Source: Candidatus Dormiibacterota bacterium (lineage in GTDB: Bacteria > Chloroflexota > Dormibacteria > Dormibacterales > Dormibacteraceae). Taken from it: DNA of 6,311 nucleotides. The position numbers and the translations under genes are program-made. The number at the start of each line of letters is the position of its first letter. Within the stretch, counting starts at the first letter, position 1. Positions 5,914 to 6,311 of this stretch are shown here, piece after piece. The stretch lies in NCBI GenBank assembly GCA_003151665.1, contig PLYD01000065.1, forward strand, positions 1-6,311, read 5' to 3'. The notes under the pieces are model-generated. The model did no database searches. It was given only the letters and a program-made list of their open reading frames with translations, and was not told the DNA's origin.

Positions 5914-6311
5914 ATGTTCCCTGCCTTAGTGCGCCCAATCGTGGAGTTCAAGGGGGTCACACGAGCTTATGGCTCCCGCCTGGCGCTCGATGACGTCAGC
6001 CTGTCGCTGGAGCCCGGAGATCTCACGTTTCTGGTCGGCCCCAGCGGTGCCGGTAAGACCACCTTCCTGAAGCTGATCAACCGGGAGCTTCGCCCAACCA
6101 AAGGTGAAGTCTGGGTGGACGGCGTCGCCGCCCATTCCCTGAAGGCCTCACGGGTCGCCGATCTCCGCCGTCGGGTCGGGGTCGTCTTCCAGGACTACAA
6201 ACTCCTGCCAAGGCTGACCGCCAAAGAGAACGTCGCCTTCGGCCTCCAGGTCGGTGACCTGCGGATTTCGGACGCCGAGGCGATGGATCGCGCCCTCGAC
6301 GCCCTGGAGGC
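5914..6311 (+). CDS. ftsE: FtsE-like cell-division ABC transporter ATPase, 5' part (cut by window edge)
   Basis: Reading from ATG 5914 gives 132 codons that run off the window. The protein has the order expected of an ABC ATPase: an A-loop region VTRAYG (15-20), Walker A GPSGAGKTT (42-50) and a Q-loop at Gln93 in VVFQDYKLLP (90-99). The FQDYKLLP-type Q-loop and the FLKLINRELRPTKGEVWVDG stretch (51-70) after Walker A closely resemble FtsE. FtsE pairs with the membrane protein FtsX at the division site and controls peptidoglycan hydrolases rather than carrying a substrate. The signature motif, Walker B and any ftsX gene lie beyond the window. The start could instead be GTG 5929 or GTG 5941, all in frame; the conserved domain begins about residue 9. 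The upstream gap holds only a short direct repeat. A related ABC ATPase is possible, but FtsE is much the best fit. Confidence 0.85.
   Translation, partial: MFPALVRPIVEFKGVTRAYGSRLALDDVSLSLEPGDLTFLVGPSGAGKTTFLKLINRELRPTKGEVWVDGVAAHSLKASRVADLRRRVGVVFQDYKLLPRLTAKENVAFGLQVGDLRISDAEAMDRALDALE

Overview
The window comes from a GC-rich bacterium. Nothing in it fixes the phylum. The gene mix (class III aminotransferase, DUF1326/DUF2182 pair, Rcp1-type two-component genes, FtsE-type ATPase, one TTG and possibly GTG starts) would fit a soil or environmental lineage such as Actinomycetota, Chloroflexota or Dormibacterota, but that is only an impression. No tRNA, rRNA, CRISPR array, insertion sequence or phage gene is visible.

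Left part, minus strand (1-1705), read from right to left: a DUF1326 protein (1705-1103), a DUF2182 polytopic membrane protein (1086-298) and the first 95 codons of a class III PLP-dependent aminotransferase (286 to beyond position 1). The gaps are 16 and 11 nt, so this looks like one transcript. A promoter-like pair with a 17-nt spacer (1744-1772), a strong Shine-Dalgarno and a small inverted repeat at the predicted transcription start lie just upstream of the DUF1326 gene. Both DUF proteins carry cysteine clusters that suggest metal or thiol chemistry; their biochemical role is not established here.

Middle part, plus strand (1882-5832): a three-gene signalling operon. It encodes a membrane histidine kinase with an extracytoplasmic Cache-type sensor, a single-domain Rcp1-type response regulator overlapping it by 14 nt, and a soluble REC-kinase-REC hybrid starting 2 nt after the regulator. 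All phosphotransfer residues are present in each protein. There is no DNA-binding, cyclase or other output domain, so the operon looks like a self-contained phosphorelay whose output is a protein partner or lies elsewhere. The sensor keeps part of the motif known for amino-acid-binding dCache domains.

Right end, plus strand: an 81-nt gap with a 9-bp direct repeat, then the 5' part of an ATP-binding protein that closely resembles FtsE, the cell-division ABC ATPase (5914 to beyond 6311).

The most interesting items are the output-less double-kinase relay, its possible amino-acid sensor, the uneven phosphatase motifs of the two kinases, and the coupling of the DUF1326/DUF2182 pair to an aminotransferase.
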